DNA of 42,607 bases from Sphingomonadaceae bacterium (GTDB taxonomy: Bacteria > Pseudomonadota > Alphaproteobacteria > Sphingomonadales > Sphingomonadaceae). The notes beneath the pieces were generated by a model. The model worked only from the letters and a program-made list of their open reading frames with translations, was not told where the DNA came from and did no database searches. Positions 16,343 through 26,065 of this stretch are shown piece after piece (position 1 is the first letter of the stretch; every line of letters begins with the position of its first letter). Where the stretch lies: assembly GCA_020630295.1 (NCBI GenBank), contig JAHDBR010000001.1, forward strand, positions 17,106-59,712. Direction: 5' to 3'. Both the position numbers and the translations under genes were made by a program.

Positions 16343-19090
16343 ATGATTAATGCACTCATGAAATCCGTATTTGGTTCATCGAATGACCGTTACGTCAAAT
16401 CGCTTGGCAAGATCGTCAACCAGATCAACGCCTTGGAACCGCAAATTCAGGATTTCTCGGACGAGGAATTGCAGGCGCAGACCGCCAAATTCCGCCAGCA
16501 GATTGCTGACGGCAAAACCATCGACGATATCCTCCCTGAAGCGTTTGCGACCGTGCGTGAGGCATCGGTGCGAGTTCTGGGAATGCGGCACTTTGACACG
16601 CAATTGATTGGCGGCATCGTGCTGCACCGCGGTGAAATCTCGGAGATGCGCACGGGTGAGGGTAAAACGCTCGTGGCGACGCTGGCGACATATCTGAACG
16701 CTATTGAAGGCAAGGGCGTGCACGTCGTGACCGTCAATGATTACCTTGCCAGCCGTGACGCAGAATGGATGGGGCAGCTGTATAAATGGTTGGGCCTGAC
16801 CGTTGGCGTAATTGTGCCGAATCTGGGTGAGGCGGAGCGCCGCGATGCGTACGCTGCCGACATAACGTACGGTACGAATAACGAATTCGGTTTCGATTAC
16901 CTGCGTGACAATATGAAGCATAGCCGCGAGCAAATGGTTCAGCGGCCTTTTAATTTCGCGATTGTGGATGAAGTCGACTCCATCCTAATCGATGAAGCCC
17001 GGACCCCGCTTATCATTTCCGGCCCTACGGAAGACAAGACCGATCTTTACGTTTCGATTGACGAGATTGTGAAAGAGATCCCTGAAGAATGGTACGAGAA
17101 AGACGAGAAGACCAAAAACATCGGTCTGACCGAAGATGGTACCGAGGAAATCGAAAAGCTGTTGATCGAAAGGGGCGTGCTTGAGACTGACAATCTGTAC
17201 GATGTCGAAAACACGCAAGTAGTCCACCATATGGATCAGGCGCTGAAAGCCGTACATATGTTCAAGGCGGATACCGATTACATCGTCAAGGACGAGAAGG
17301 TCGTCATTATTGACGAGTTTACGGGACGTATGATGGATGGCCGCCGCTGGTCGAATGGCTTGCACCAAGCCGTTGAGGCCAAAGAAGGCGTGAAGATCGA
17401 GCCCGAGAACCAGACGATGGCCTCGATCACTTTCCAGAACTACTTCCGTATGTATCCCAAGCTTTCCGGTATGACCGGCACCGCCGCCACAGAGGCGGCT
17501 GAGTTTTGGGACATCTACAAAATGAACGTGGTCGAAATTCCGACTAACAAGCCCGTTCAGCGCGTGGATGAAGAAGACGAGTTCTACAAAAATACGCAGG
17601 ATAAGTTTCAGGCCATCGCCAAGGCTATCCGCGAACAGAACGAAATCGGTCAGCCGGTGCTTGTTGGTACTGTGTCGATCGAGAAGTCCGAATTGCTGGC
17701 GCAGTTCCTCGATAAAGAGGGCGTGAAGCACGAGGTTCTCAACGCGCGCTTCCACGAGCGTGAAGCGCATATCGTTGCACAGGCGGGCCGTCTCGGGGCC
17801 GTGACGATTGCCACAAACATGGCCGGCCGCGGCACCGACATTCAGCTTGGCGGTAATGCCGAGTTTCGGATCGAAGACGAAGTCGGCGATATGCCCGAAG
17901 GTCCGGAGCGGGATGCCGCAATCAAGAAGATCGAAGAAGAAGTTGCTGCCGAACGTGAAAAGGTGATCGAAGCGGGTGGTCTATTCGTTCTCGCCACTGA
18001 ACGTCACGAAAGCCGCCGCATCGATAACCAGCTGCGGGGCCGCTCAGGCCGTCAGGGCGATCCAGGCCTCAGCCGGTTCTATCTGTGTCTGGAAGACGAC
18101 CTATTGCGTATTTTCGGACCGGACACGCTGTTCAGCCGCATGATGAATTCCAACCTAGAGGATGGAGAGGCTATCGGTTCCAAATGGCTGTCTAAGGCTA
18201 TCGAAACGGCGCAGAAAAAAGTTGAAGCGCGCAACTACGATATTCGTAAACAAGTTGTCGAATATGATGACGTGATGAATGACCAGCGCAAGGTCATCTA
18301 TGAACAGCGTGCCGAGATCATGGACAGCGAAGCTGTAGGCGATGTGGTGGTCGATATGCGTCAAGACACCGTCAATTCCATCGTCAGCTCGGCGTGTCCT
18401 CCCGGCTCATATCCTGAACAGTGGAATATCGCGCAGCTAAAGGAACAAGTGACCGAAGTGCTCGGCATTGATGCGCCCATCGATGCGTGGCTTGAAGAGG
18501 ATACAGTCGAGCCCGAGCTGATTGAAGAACGTCTGTTGGCGCAGGTCAACGAGATCATGGACGCGAAGATTGCGGCAGCCGATCCCGGTATCTGGACCCG
18601 TGTTGAAAAGAGCATTCTGCTGGAAAGGCTCGATCATCACTGGAAAGAACATTTGGCGACGCTCGATGCACTTCGGCAGGTGGTGTTCCTGCGCGCGCAT
18701 GCGCAGAAGCAGCCTATCAACGAATACAAGCAGGAAGCATTCGGTTTGTTCGAACAGATGCTCAACACACTGCGCGAAGATATTACCGGTATCCTTCTCA
18801 AGAGCGAGCTACGCATGGCGCCTCCTGTACAAGAGGAACTGCCTGATCTGCCAGACTTCCTGACCGGCCACATTGATCCGCTGACCGGATTGGACAATTC
18901 CAACGACGGAGACGGTTCGGCGGACAAGCAGGCCATGTTCGGCTCGCTGGCCGGAAGCCCGCGCGCTGCAGTAGGTCCGGGCGGAGCGAATACCGAAAAC
19001 CCCTATGCCGATATGGAAATCAGCCGCAATGCGCAGTGCCCGTGTGGTTCGGGCAATAAGTACAAGCACTGTCACGGTGCAGCGACCTGA
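16343..19090 (+). CDS. secA: Preprotein translocase ATPase SecA
   Basis: SecA drives post-translational export of unfolded proteins through SecYEG. The 915-residue protein has Walker A MRTGEGKT (about 102-109), [16 protein letters not shown] (Walker B, 209 on), GMTGTA, the second ATPase motif region GRGTDI and [11 protein letters not shown], and the C-terminal zinc site CPCGSG..KHCH (Cys899, 901, 910, His911) that binds SecB and phospholipid. Length is normal. The ATG at 16343 ([17 protein letters not shown]) fits relatives; no strong ribosome-binding site is visible. The 3' end overlaps a possible GTG start of the next gene by 14 bases. Confidence 0.97.
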   Translation: MINALMKSVFGSSNDRYVKSLGKIVNQINALEPQIQDFSDEELQAQTAKFRQQIADGKTIDDILPEAFATVREASVRVLGMRHFDTQLIGGIVLHRGEISEMRTGEGKTLVATLATYLNAIEGKGVHVVTVNDYLASRDAEWMGQLYKWLGLTVGVIVPNLGEAERRDAYAADITYGTNNEFGFDYLRDNMKHSREQMVQRPFNFAIVDEVDSILIDEARTPLIISGPTEDKTDLYVSIDEIVKEIPEEWYEKDEKTKNIGLTEDGTEEIEKLLIERGVLETDNLYDVENTQVVHHMDQALKAVHMFKADTDYIVKDEKVVIIDEFTGRMMDGRRWSNGLHQAVEAKEGVKIEPENQTMASITFQNYFRMYPKLSGMTGTAATEAAEFWDIYKMNVVEIPTNKPVQRVDEEDEFYKNTQDKFQAIAKAIREQNEIGQPVLVGTVSIEKSELLAQFLDKEGVKHEVLNARFHEREAHIVAQAGRLGAVTIATNMAGRGTDIQLGGNAEFRIEDEVGDMPEGPERDAAIKKIEEEVAAEREKVIEAGGLFVLATERHESRRIDNQLRGRSGRQGDPGLSRFYLCLEDDLLRIFGPDTLFSRMMNSNLEDGEAIGSKWLSKAIETAQKKVEARNYDIRKQVVEYDDVMNDQRKVIYEQRAEIMDSEAVGDVVVDMRQDTVNSIVSSACPPGSYPEQWNIAQLKEQVTEVLGIDAPIDAWLEEDTVEPELIEERLLAQVNEIMDAKIAAADPGIWTRVEKSILLERLDHHWKEHLATLDALRQVVFLRAHAQKQPINEYKQEAFGLFEQMLNTLREDITGILLKSELRMAPPVQEELPDLPDFLTGHIDPLTGLDNSNDGDGSADKQAMFGSLAGSPRAAVGPGGANTENPYADMEISRNAQCPCGSGNKYKHCHGAAT

Positions 19091-19700
19091 TCCGGACTCT
19101 TATAGCCGGAAGGGTTGGCCGCGTGTTGCAAGCTGGCCCTTCCGGAAACTGGCCCATGAATGGCGCAATCTGACGCGTGCAATCTCGCGCTCCGGCGGAA
19201 CCGCGCCAAATCTTCCTGCCGATAGTCCGCCCAATCTGATCATTTCGCCCGGCGGGGTGGGAACGACATTTCTTATTGATCACTGCGGGCAATTTATCGC
19301 GACCAATGACCGCGATGATCTGGATGGGCTGAAACATATCCCTCGCGTACCGCTTGCGGCTGATCAACCGCCTAAAGTGGTTTTCATTACTGGCGATCCC
19401 GAAGAAATATACGCAAGTATTTCTCGCCGCGGATGGATCAGGGATCAATCCTCTAAACTCGGCTGCGTTATCTGCCAGTTTTCATGGGGCGCCTTTAGGA
19501 AACGCGCTTTCACCGCACGTGTCGACGCGCAAATTGCCGAGTTCACCCAAGCAGCGGATCGAGGGGATGTGCTGCTGATAGCTTATGACGACATTTGGGA
19601 CAAAGCCGCCGAAATTGCCCGGTGGCTAGGGATAGAGGACCCTGCATTCCTTACCAACTTCCCGAAACGCCGCTCGCGAACGGAAGCACACAGAAAATAA
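19077..19700 (+). CDS. Sulfotransferase-like P-loop protein of unknown substrate
   Basis: A 207-residue frame starts at a GTG inside the end of secA. The N-terminal half reads [17 protein letters not shown], which resembles the 5'-phosphosulfate loop of sulfotransferases, and [21 protein letters not shown] recalls the R-D-P-x-x-x-x-S block that binds the 3'-phosphate. The end ([21 protein letters not shown]) matches the usual Y-E-D-L followed by a helix and F-L-G-I. No catalytic residue can be assigned with confidence and the substrate is unknown. The upstream boundary is uncertain: the same frame is open to 19005 within secA. Neighbours give no clear clue; overlap with secA suggests co-transcription. 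Confidence 0.6.
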   Translation: MQRPDPDSYSRKGWPRVASWPFRKLAHEWRNLTRAISRSGGTAPNLPADSPPNLIISPGGVGTTFLIDHCGQFIATNDRDDLDGLKHIPRVPLAADQPPKVVFITGDPEEIYASISRRGWIRDQSSKLGCVICQFSWGAFRKRAFTARVDAQIAEFTQAADRGDVLLIAYDDIWDKAAEIARWLGIEDPAFLTNFPKRRSRTEAHRK

Positions 19701-19766
19701 CCCGCGCAGGGCGCCGACTTGACGCTAACTGCCGCTTCAAAGCTAACCATTGTCCGAAGAAAAGGC

Positions 19767-19841
19767 TGGCTCCCCGAGTTGGATTCGAACCAACGACCAA
19801 GTGATTAACAGTCACCTACTCTACCGCTGAGCTATCGGGGA
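19767..19841 (-). tRNA. tRNA-Asn (anticodon GTT)
   Basis: Reading leftward from 19841, a full cloverleaf is visible: acceptor TCCCCGA pairs with TCGGGGA, the D arm has AGCTCAGCGGTAGAG, the anticodon loop carries GTT flanked by GTGAC/ATCAC, and the T arm has GGTTCGAATCC. The discriminator is G and CCA is encoded (19769-19767). Total length 75. Confidence 0.97.
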
Positions 19842-19881
19842 ACAGCCTATGTTGCCGCGAAGTATCGCTGACAGGAGAGGG

Positions 19882-19910
19882 CCTATATGCAGGCGGGATT
19901 CGTTTGGCAA
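19882..19910 (-). promoter_or_regulatory. Promoter of tRNA-Asn
   Basis: Reading leftward, TTGCCA (19910-19905), a 17-base spacer and TATAGG (19887-19882) lie in the gap between nadK and the tRNA. Initiation would fall near 19875, giving a 5' leader of about 34 bases to be trimmed by RNase P. Confidence 0.5.
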
Positions 19911-19924
19911 CCCTCTGCGAGCGA

Positions 19925-20713
19925 TCAGGTTGCGAATTGTTCTGCCACAATACGCTCATCGAGCGAGTGGCCAGGGTCAAAAAGCAGGGTAAGTTCGGAA
20001 TCGGTCGCAATTTCGAGGCTCACCTCCGCGATGTCGCGAATCTCTTTTTGGTCGGCCACTGCTGCAACGGGGCGCTTATCGGGCTCGTTTACGCGGAAGC
20101 GAATGGTCGATTTATCCGGCAGAATTGCACCGCGCCAGCGGCGGGGCCGAAAGGCACTGATCGGGGTCAGCGCCAGTAATTGCGAGTCCAGCGGCAAAAT
20201 CGGACCATTGGCCGATAGATTATACGCGGTAGATCCCGCTGGGGTCGCGACCAGAACGCCGTCACCGACCAGTTCCTTGATGCGTACCCGTTCGTCCACA
20301 GAGACTTCCAGTTTGGCTGTCTGGCGTGTTTCACGCAGGAGCGAGACTTCGTTGATGGCGCAGGCCACGTGGACCTCGCCTGTTTGGGTTGTTGCTTGCA
20401 TCCGCAATGGAGAAATGCCGATAGAGCGCGACCGGTTCACCTTGTCGAGCAGCTTCACGCCGGCGCGGTAGCGGTTCATCAGAAAGCCTACCGTTCCGCG
20501 ATTAATACCGTAGCACGGCAAAACATGACCGCGATCCAGCATCCCGTGCAATGTGGCGAGCATAAATCCGTCGCCACCTAAAGCGACTACCGCATCGGCT
20601 TCCTCAATTGGCACCCAATCATGCAAATCGCGCAAATCGCCAGCAGTTTCCTGCGCCTTTGGAGTATCCGAAATGGCCAAAGCCAATTTCCTGAAGCCGT
20701 GATTGCTGCTCAA
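19925..20713 (-). CDS. nadK: NAD kinase
   Basis: NadK phosphorylates NAD at the 2' position of the adenosine ribose to give NADP. The protein has the family signature GGDG (46-49 in this start) within VVALGGDGFMLATLH, NRGTVGFLMN, and the nucleotide-binding TPAGSTAYNLSANGPIL. I chose the TTG at 20713 because GGAGG lies exactly 5 bases upstream and it gives 262 residues, close to short alphaproteobacterial NadK. An ATG at 20776 would add 21 residues (MPNGTAHHRTLAARITAPED) with no ribosome-binding site and no family match. The gene is divergent from the EAL protein gene. Confidence 0.9.
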   Translation of the reverse strand: MSSNHGFRKLALAISDTPKAQETAGDLRDLHDWVPIEEADAVVALGGDGFMLATLHGMLDRGHVLPCYGINRGTVGFLMNRYRAGVKLLDKVNRSRSIGISPLRMQATTQTGEVHVACAINEVSLLRETRQTAKLEVSVDERVRIKELVGDGVLVATPAGSTAYNLSANGPILPLDSQLLALTPISAFRPRRWRGAILPDKSTIRFRVNEPDKRPVAAVADQKEIRDIAEVSLEIATDSELTLLFDPGHSLDERIVAEQFAT

Positions 20714-20718
20714 AATAT

Positions 20719-20723
20719 CCTCC
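20719..20723 (-). promoter_or_regulatory. Strong ribosome-binding site deciding a TTG start for nadK
   Basis: Reading leftward, GGAGG is followed after 5 bases by TTG. This is the best Shine-Dalgarno match around the gene and is the main argument for the rare start codon. Confidence 0.6.
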
Positions 20724-20828
20724 GGCGCGGTGATCCGTGCTGCCAGCGTCCTATGGTGTGCTGTGCCATTTGGCAACGCATTGGGATTTGTGGCATCGCA
20801 TTTGGTATCTGCACGTTAGGGCGAAGGA

Positions 20829-22145
20829 ATGGCAAGTGTACCGCTACGGATTGAAGACAGTTTGCGTGACGATCTAACCGGATTGGCCGGCGCGGATGCT
20901 GCGCGCATGACGTTAGAGGCATGGCAGACCGAGGCTGCGGATAGCGGGCAGACTGCGCCGGTGCACGCAATGCTTCTGGCGCTGTCCAGATTCGATGCCG
21001 TGAATCTCGCCTATGGTGAGACTGCTGGCGATAGCGCTCTGGTCACGATTTCTCAGCGCATTCTTCACTTTGCCGAAGACGAATTTGAGCAAGGCGAGTG
21101 GCTGGTCGCGCGGTTAGGCGGCGGCAAGTTTCTGCTGGCCGTGCATGAGGCCTGCAGCCGCGAACGTTGGCAATGGCTTGCGGAAGCGCTGGCTGATGCG
21201 GTTGCGCATCCCATTTCTGATTTAGCAGGTGCAGGTAATCTGCGGCTGTGGCCGCGAATTGCTCTCATGCGCCCGGCACCGGGTGAGGGGCCTGCATTGA
21301 TCTTTGATCGCCTTGCGGAAACGCTGGAGGAAGCACGCGGCCAGCAGGGGCGCCGCATAGTCTGGTCTGACCGCGGCCTGACTGTTCCCGGACGGCGCAG
21401 TGCGCTGGTGGAAGCAGAACTGCTTGAAGCGTGGAACCGCAACGAGATTGAGGTCCTTTATCAGCCGCAAGTTTCGCTCTTGAATAATGCGGTAACAGGG
21501 GCGGAGGCACTCGCACGCTGGCAGCACCCTGAGCTTGGCCAGATTGGTGCGAGCCAGCTTTTCGCCATTGCCGAAAGGACCGACCACGTCGCGCAATTAT
21601 CGCGGCAAATTGCCCAGAAAGCGTTGGCAGACGCGGCCAATTGGCCAAACAATCAGCGGCTGTCTTTGAACATTACGCCCGCTGATCTGGCTGCGCAAAA
21701 TTTTGCTAGTGATTTTCTGGCTATGCTGCGTGACAGCGGTTTTGCGGCCGACCGCCTGACAATTGAAATTACAGAGCATACTTTGTTGTCTGATCTGGAA
21801 CGATGCGCGGCATCACTGACACATCTGACCGATGCTGGCGTCAGCGTCTCGCTGGATGATTTTGGCGCGGGTTTCTGCAACTTCCGCTATCTGAAGATTT
21901 TGCCGCTGGACGCCATCAAGCTGGACCGCGCCATGATTGACGGGATCACCACTGACCCGCGCGATCTTGCGGTACTGCGCGGTATTATCGCAATGGCGAA
22001 AGCACTGGATCTAAAAGTGGTTGCGGAAGGCGTCGAGACCGAGCAGCAGCGTGAGATCGCGGCGCGCGAAGGCTGCGATATATATCAAGGGTACCTTTGC
22101 GCAAAACCGCTTGAGCAAGACGCGTTTCTGGCTCTTCTGGTCTGA
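20829..22145 (+). CDS. Cyclic-di-GMP phosphodiesterase with degenerate GGDEF and intact EAL domain
   Basis: This 438-residue cytoplasmic protein has a GGDEF-fold N-terminal half and an EAL C-terminal half, with no membrane segment. The GGDEF active-site motif is replaced by GGGKF (97-101), so diguanylate cyclase activity should be lost; it could still bind GTP as a regulator. The EAL domain keeps EAL (226-228), Asn in SLNITP, EITE, LDDFGAGF (Asp343-Asp344), IKLDR, EGVE and the YQGYLCAKP end, so hydrolysis of c-di-GMP to pGpG is expected. No sensory domain is evident. The gene starts divergently from nadK, and its TGA lies immediately next to the mfd stop. Confidence 0.9.
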   Translation: MASVPLRIEDSLRDDLTGLAGADAARMTLEAWQTEAADSGQTAPVHAMLLALSRFDAVNLAYGETAGDSALVTISQRILHFAEDEFEQGEWLVARLGGGKFLLAVHEACSRERWQWLAEALADAVAHPISDLAGAGNLRLWPRIALMRPAPGEGPALIFDRLAETLEEARGQQGRRIVWSDRGLTVPGRRSALVEAELLEAWNRNEIEVLYQPQVSLLNNAVTGAEALARWQHPELGQIGASQLFAIAERTDHVAQLSRQIAQKALADAANWPNNQRLSLNITPADLAAQNFASDFLAMLRDSGFAADRLTIEITEHTLLSDLERCAASLTHLTDAGVSVSLDDFGAGFCNFRYLKILPLDAIKLDRAMIDGITTDPRDLAVLRGIIAMAKALDLKVVAEGVETEQQREIAAREGCDIYQGYLCAKPLEQDAFLALLV

Positions 22146-25100
22146 CTATTTTGTAGCCTTCTTGGCAATATTGCTAAGGCCCTTGGTCAATTGGAACAGA
22201 CCGTTGAGGCGCGATTTCGGGTCGCTCCATGCCCGGTTGATGACCAATTTCATGTCGGGGCGCAGTTTCGCCGTTCCCTTAAGCCGGTCGACATAGGCAA
22301 TCAGGCCCGGACCATCCGGGAAATTGTCATTATGGAAGCTGACCAATGTTCCGCGTGCGCCAACATCGATTTTGGCGATATTCGCTGCAATTGCCTGATG
22401 TTTAATCTCGATCAACCGCACAAGATTGGACGTGGCATCTGGCAACGGACCGAAGCGGTCAATCATTTCCGCCGCCATCGCTTCGATTTCTGCGCTGTCT
22501 TTCGCATCATTCAAACGCCGGTACAGCGCCATTCTGACTGCCAGATCCGGCACATAATCTTCCGGAATCATAATCGGTGCATCCACGGTGATTTGCGGAC
22601 TGACGGTTTCCGGCTTGGCTTCGAGACCCAGCTGCCCGGCCTTTGCCGCGAGAATCGCATCTTCCAGCATCGACTGGTACAGTTCGAAGCCCACTTCGCG
22701 GATATGGCCGGATTGCTCGTCACCCAGCAAATTGCCAGCTCCGCGAATATCCAGATCGTGACTCGCGAGTTGGAAGCCCGCACCAAGGCTGTCTAGATCA
22801 CCAAGAACCTTTAGCCGCTTCTCTGCAATTTCAGAAAGCTGCTGGTCTTTTGGATAGGTGAGGTATGCGTAAGCGCGCAATTTGGAACGCCCCACGCGTC
22901 CGCGTAGCTGGTACAGCTGCGCCAGTCCGAACCGGTCAGCCCGGTGGATTATGATGGTATTTGCGCTCGGAATATCCAATCCGCTCTCAACGATAGTGGT
23001 CGAAAGTAGGACTTCGTATTTGCCCTCATAGAAAGCGCTCATGCGCTCTTCCACTTCGGTGGGCGACATTTGACCGTGCGCGGAAATTGCCTTCACCTCC
23101 GGCACATTCTCGCGCAGCCATTCTTCCAGATCCGCCATATCGGCAATGCGAGGAACGACGATGAAGCTCTGACCACCGCGGTGATGTTCGCGCAGCAATG
23201 CTTCGCGCATGACCATCTCGTCCCATTCCATCACATAGGTGCGGACCGCCAGGCGGTCGACGGGCGGAGTTTGTATTGTCGACAGCTCGCGCAGGCCGGT
23301 CATCGCCATTTGCAAAGTGCGCGGTATCGGGGTCGCGGTAAGGGTCAGCATATGCACGTTCGCGCGCAGCTGTTTAAGTTTCTCTTTGTGCGTGACGCCG
23401 AAGCGCTGTTCTTCGTCAACGATCACCAGTCCAAGATTCTTGAACTGAGTTGTTTTTGAGAGGATGGCATGAGTGCCGACGACGATGTCCATCGTGCCGT
23501 CCTGTAACGCCTCCCGCGTCTCCTTGGTTTCCTTGGCTGCAACGAGGCGGGACAGCCTGCCGACCTTGATCGGGAACCCGGCGAACCTTTCTGCAAAGTT
23601 GGTGAAATGCTGACGGGCGAGGAGCGTTGTGGGGGCAACCACAGCGACTTGCTGACCGTTCATAGCAGCCACAAACGCTGCGCGCAGTGCGACTTCTGTT
23701 TTGCCAAAACCGACATCGCCGCAAACCAGCCGGTCCATCGGGCGGCCGCTTTCCAGATCGCGCAGAACATCGCTTATGGCGCGGTCTTGATCATCGGTTT
23801 CCTGCCACGGGAAACGGTCCACAAACTGGTTGAAGCTGGCATCGTCCGCTTCGAAGACTGGTGCCTTCTTCAATGCGCGCTCGGCGGCGACTTTCATTAA
23901 TTCGCCAGCGATCTCGCGAATGCGTTCTTTGAGACGCGAGCGCCGTTTTTGCCATGCTTCGCCGCCCAGCCGGTCCAGCGGGACGCTCTCTTCAGACGAT
24001 CCGTAACGTGTTAGAACATCGATATTTTCGACCGGGATGTAGAGCTTATCCCCGCCGTGATATTCAAGCATGACACAGTCGTGCTGGCTCTTACCGACGT
24101 TTACCGGTTCCAGACCGAGATATTTGCCAATTCCGTGTTCTGTGTGAACAACCAGATCACCGCGGCCCAATGCCGAAAGCTCTGCCAGAAACGCATCCGC
24201 GTCTTTCTTTCGTTTCTTGCGGCGGACAAGGCGGTCGCCCAATATGTCCTGCTCGGTAATAAGTTCGAGTTCGTCATTGGCGAAACCGCTATCAAGCGGC
24301 AGAACCATTGCCGCAGGTTGGCCCTTGGCAGACAGTCCGAGGGCTTCCTGCCATGTGTCGGCCAGCTTGGTTTCCGCGCCAGCTTCCCCGAGAATGGATG
24401 CGATGCGCGCGCGGCTGCCTTCCGAATAGGCTGCGAGCAATGGTTTCTTGCCGGATGCGCCGATGCTTTGCAGGTGCTTTGCCGCTGCTGCATAGAGATT
24501 GTCACCGCGGGCGCGTTCAGGAGAAAAATCACGGGCCGATGTGAAGCCGAAGTCGACTGCCTTGGCGCTTTCCGGTTCGGCAAATATGACCGACCGGTGG
24601 ATGGGCCAACCGGTCAATTGATCGCTAAACTCGGCCTTGCTGACATAAAGCGAGTCTTCTGCAAGAGGCCGGTAACTGCCTGCGGCTTGTCCTGCGGCTT
24701 TCTCCCGGGCCTGATGATAATCCGCGATATCTTTGAGCCGTTCGTCCGCTGCCTGAATGGCGCCGCTATCGATGATGACCTGATCGTTGTCGGCCAGATG
24801 ATCGAACAAAGTTGCCAGCCTGTCTTCAAACAGCGGGAGCCAATGCTCCATCCCCGCCAACCGCCGACCGTCACTGACTGCCTGATATAACGGATCACCG
24901 GTTGCGGTAGCGCCAAACATTTCACGGTAACGGCTGCGGAACCGTTTAATGCTGTCCTCATCAAGCAATGCCTCGCTTGCCGGAAGTAGCAGATGCGTTT
25001 TCAGAATGCCGGTGCTTGTCTGTGTGGCCGGGTCAAACAGGCGCAGGCTTTCCAGCTCGTCGCCGAAGAAATCCAGCCGCAAGCCTTGCTCTAGGCCGGA

Positions 25101-25619
25101 CGGATAGATGTCCACAATCGAGCCGCGAACGGCATATTCCCCCGCATCGACTACTGTATCGGCGCGCGAATATCCCTGACGCTGCAACAGGGCGGCGAGG
25201 CTTTCGCGGCTTATCTCCGTGCCTGCTTTGAACTCGCGGACAGATTCGCGGATGCGGAAGGGTGTTAGCACCCGCTGCAACACAGCGTTGATTGTGGTCA
25301 CCAGTAATTGCGATCCGGCTTTGCCTGCTTGCAGACGGTGCAGGGCAGCAAGCCGTTTGGCACTGACAGAGAGAGCGGGGCTGGCGCGGTCGTAAGGCAG
25401 GCAGTCCCAAGCGGGAAATTCGATGACGTCCAGTTCGGGCGCGAAATAATGCGCTGCATCGACGATTGCGCGCATCGCCGTATCGTCTGCCGCTATGAAA
25501 ACCGCCCGCCCTTCAGATGCACGCGCCAAATCGGCCAGCACCAGCGGCTGTGCACCCCGCGCAACGGAGGACAAAGTCAGCGGCTCGGTTGCCGACAGGA
25601 TACGCTGGAGATCGGGCAT
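22146..25619 (-). CDS. mfd: Transcription-repair coupling factor Mfd
   Basis: Mfd removes RNA polymerase stalled at lesions and recruits UvrA. The 1157-residue protein has the UvrB-homology N-terminal module, the RNA-polymerase-interacting domain (LVVHTEHGIGKYLG, a Tudor-like start), then the RecG-like translocase with Walker A GDVGFGKTE (Lys640), DEEQRFG, TATPIPRTLQ and GRVGRSKLRAYAYL, and the C-terminal TRCF domain. Length is normal. The gene lies 49 bases downstream of sdhE and is probably co-transcribed. The ribosome-binding site is weak. It ends flush against the convergent EAL gene with no gap. Confidence 0.96.
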   Translation of the reverse strand: MPDLQRILSATEPLTLSSVARGAQPLVLADLARASEGRAVFIAADDTAMRAIVDAAHYFAPELDVIEFPAWDCLPYDRASPALSVSAKRLAALHRLQAGKAGSQLLVTTINAVLQRVLTPFRIRESVREFKAGTEISRESLAALLQRQGYSRADTVVDAGEYAVRGSIVDIYPSGLEQGLRLDFFGDELESLRLFDPATQTSTGILKTHLLLPASEALLDEDSIKRFRSRYREMFGATATGDPLYQAVSDGRRLAGMEHWLPLFEDRLATLFDHLADNDQVIIDSGAIQAADERLKDIADYHQAREKAAGQAAGSYRPLAEDSLYVSKAEFSDQLTGWPIHRSVIFAEPESAKAVDFGFTSARDFSPERARGDNLYAAAAKHLQSIGASGKKPLLAAYSEGSRARIASILGEAGAETKLADTWQEALGLSAKGQPAAMVLPLDSGFANDELELITEQDILGDRLVRRKKRKKDADAFLAELSALGRGDLVVHTEHGIGKYLGLEPVNVGKSQHDCVMLEYHGGDKLYIPVENIDVLTRYGSSEESVPLDRLGGEAWQKRRSRLKERIREIAGELMKVAAERALKKAPVFEADDASFNQFVDRFPWQETDDQDRAISDVLRDLESGRPMDRLVCGDVGFGKTEVALRAAFVAAMNGQQVAVVAPTTLLARQHFTNFAERFAGFPIKVGRLSRLVAAKETKETREALQDGTMDIVVGTHAILSKTTQFKNLGLVIVDEEQRFGVTHKEKLKQLRANVHMLTLTATPIPRTLQMAMTGLRELSTIQTPPVDRLAVRTYVMEWDEMVMREALLREHHRGGQSFIVVPRIADMADLEEWLRENVPEVKAISAHGQMSPTEVEERMSAFYEGKYEVLLSTTIVESGLDIPSANTIIIHRADRFGLAQLYQLRGRVGRSKLRAYAYLTYPKDQQLSEIAEKRLKVLGDLDSLGAGFQLASHDLDIRGAGNLLGDEQSGHIREVGFELYQSMLEDAILAAKAGQLGLEAKPETVSPQITVDAPIMIPEDYVPDLAVRMALYRRLNDAKDSAEIEAMAAEMIDRFGPLPDATSNLVRLIEIKHQAIAANIAKIDVGARGTLVSFHNDNFPDGPGLIAYVDRLKGTAKLRPDMKLVINRAWSDPKSRLNGLFQLTKGLSNIAKKATK

Positions 25620-25668
25620 TAAAGGTTCAAACTTTGGCGTGGTCAGAAGTTCCGCAAAGACGTTGGCG

Positions 25669-25947
25669 TCAACGCGGAATGTCGACGTAGTCCAGTCTCT
25701 GCATCAGGTCCATGTGCGGCCCGCTAAATTGTTCCGGCACGTTTTGGGTCTGCAGGGCCCAGGCCATCACGTCGACATCGTCTTCGTCAAGGAGGGTTTC
25801 GAACCACACGAGGTCGCCTTCGGACCAGTCATTATGGTACCGGTCAAAAAACCCGCCGATCATATAATCTGCCTCCCGCGTGCCGCGGTGCCAGGATCGA
25901 AATTTGGCGCGGGAAAAGCGGGCGGAAAGGTCAGTGCTATCAGACAT
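25669..25947 (-). CDS. sdhE: Succinate dehydrogenase assembly factor SdhE (FAD assembly factor)
   Basis: SdhE helps attach FAD covalently to SdhA and to fumarate reductase. The 92-residue protein has the defining R-G-x-x-E motif (Arg21-Gly22-Thr-Arg-Glu25) within WHRGTREADYMIGGFFD and the acidic FETLLDEDDVDVMAW helix. Size and motif match the Sdh5/YgfY family. It is upstream of mfd on the same strand and divergent from recG; this trio is common in alphaproteobacteria. No sdh structural genes are in the window. Confidence 0.93.
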   Translation of the reverse strand: MSDSTDLSARFSRAKFRSWHRGTREADYMIGGFFDRYHNDWSEGDLVWFETLLDEDDVDVMAWALQTQNVPEQFSGPHMDLMQRLDYVDIPR

Positions 25948-26065
25948 GGATTGCCGCCTATTCCCTAGGCCGCATCAACGCAAGGCAGGATCGGTTTGCT
26001 TTGGTTCGTGCGCGCCGCGACAAACGATGCTTTCGTTGATGGCCCGATAGTGCTTTAGAGGCCAT

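Noticed and set aside
24057-24890. Rightward 277-residue open frame inside mfd
   Set aside because: It lies wholly antisense to the confidently assigned mfd and has no recognisable motif.
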